Below, piece by piece: positions 5,161 through 5,178 of a stretch of 5,178 nucleotides of DNA. The stretch comes from an uncultured Collinsella sp. Lineage in GTDB: Bacteria > Actinomycetota > Coriobacteriia > Coriobacteriales > Coriobacteriaceae. Both the position numbers and the translations under genes were made by a program. Under the pieces are notes generated by a model, which saw only the letters and a list, made by a program, of their open reading frames with translations, was not told where the DNA came from and did not search any database. The stretch covers positions 1 to 5,178 of the forward strand of contig CATYHY010000112.1 of NCBI GenBank assembly GCA_958407085.1, read 5' to 3'. Position 1 is the stretch's first letter. Every line of letters starts with the position of its first letter.

Positions 5161-5178
5161 ACGTTTAAAAAATGCAGC

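Noticed and set aside
4817..5161. 114-codon plus-strand ORF and overlapping minus-strand ORFs across the leader
   Set aside because: They run through the riboswitch, whose conserved RNA features explain the sequence, and have no recognisable domain.

Overview
The window reads as a lysine/diaminopimelate biosynthesis operon on the minus strand, converging on the 3' end of an unrelated plus-strand gene. The DNA is GC-rich, with strong G/C preference at third codon positions; this creates long false antisense ORFs opposite the real genes. The acetylase-type DapH, the divergent LysA, the lysine riboswitch without a U-tract and the overall style suggest a GC-rich Gram-positive anaerobe, most likely a coriobacterium of the Collinsella type. 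That placement is inference; there is no marker gene here.

Layout, left to right. Positions 1-822 (+) hold the C-terminal 273 residues of a nucleoid-associated (NA37/YejK-like) protein, cut by the window edge. A bidirectional rho-independent terminator follows at 841-887. Positions 885-1075 hold no gene but two strong inverted repeats: a 124-bp nested, nearly continuous hairpin element (921-1044) and a 12-bp perfect stem (1046-1073) touching the end of dapH. Then come, on the minus strand and in transcription order from the right: a leader of about 300 nt (4878-5178) carrying a lysine riboswitch; a 769-codon ORF encoding LysA joined in frame to DapA (4877-2568); dapB (2575-1835, TTG start, 8-nt overlap with dapA); and dapH (1795-1076).

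How the genes work together: DapA condenses aspartate semialdehyde with pyruvate, DapB reduces the product to tetrahydrodipicolinate, DapH N-acetylates it (acetylase branch), and LysA decarboxylates meso-DAP to lysine at the end. The transaminase, deacetylase and epimerase between DapH and LysA, and the aspartokinase and Asd steps before DapA, are not in the window. The riboswitch should make the operon respond to lysine. DapA has lost side chains used for lysine inhibition in E. coli, so control may sit mainly at the RNA level.

The observations most worth following up are: (1) the LysA-DapA in-frame joining, which keeps a good internal ribosome site and ATG for DapA; (2) a proposed translational switch in which two copies of CGCTAT compete for one ATAGCG next to the lysA ribosome site; and (3) the nested inverted-repeat element between the converging transcription units.
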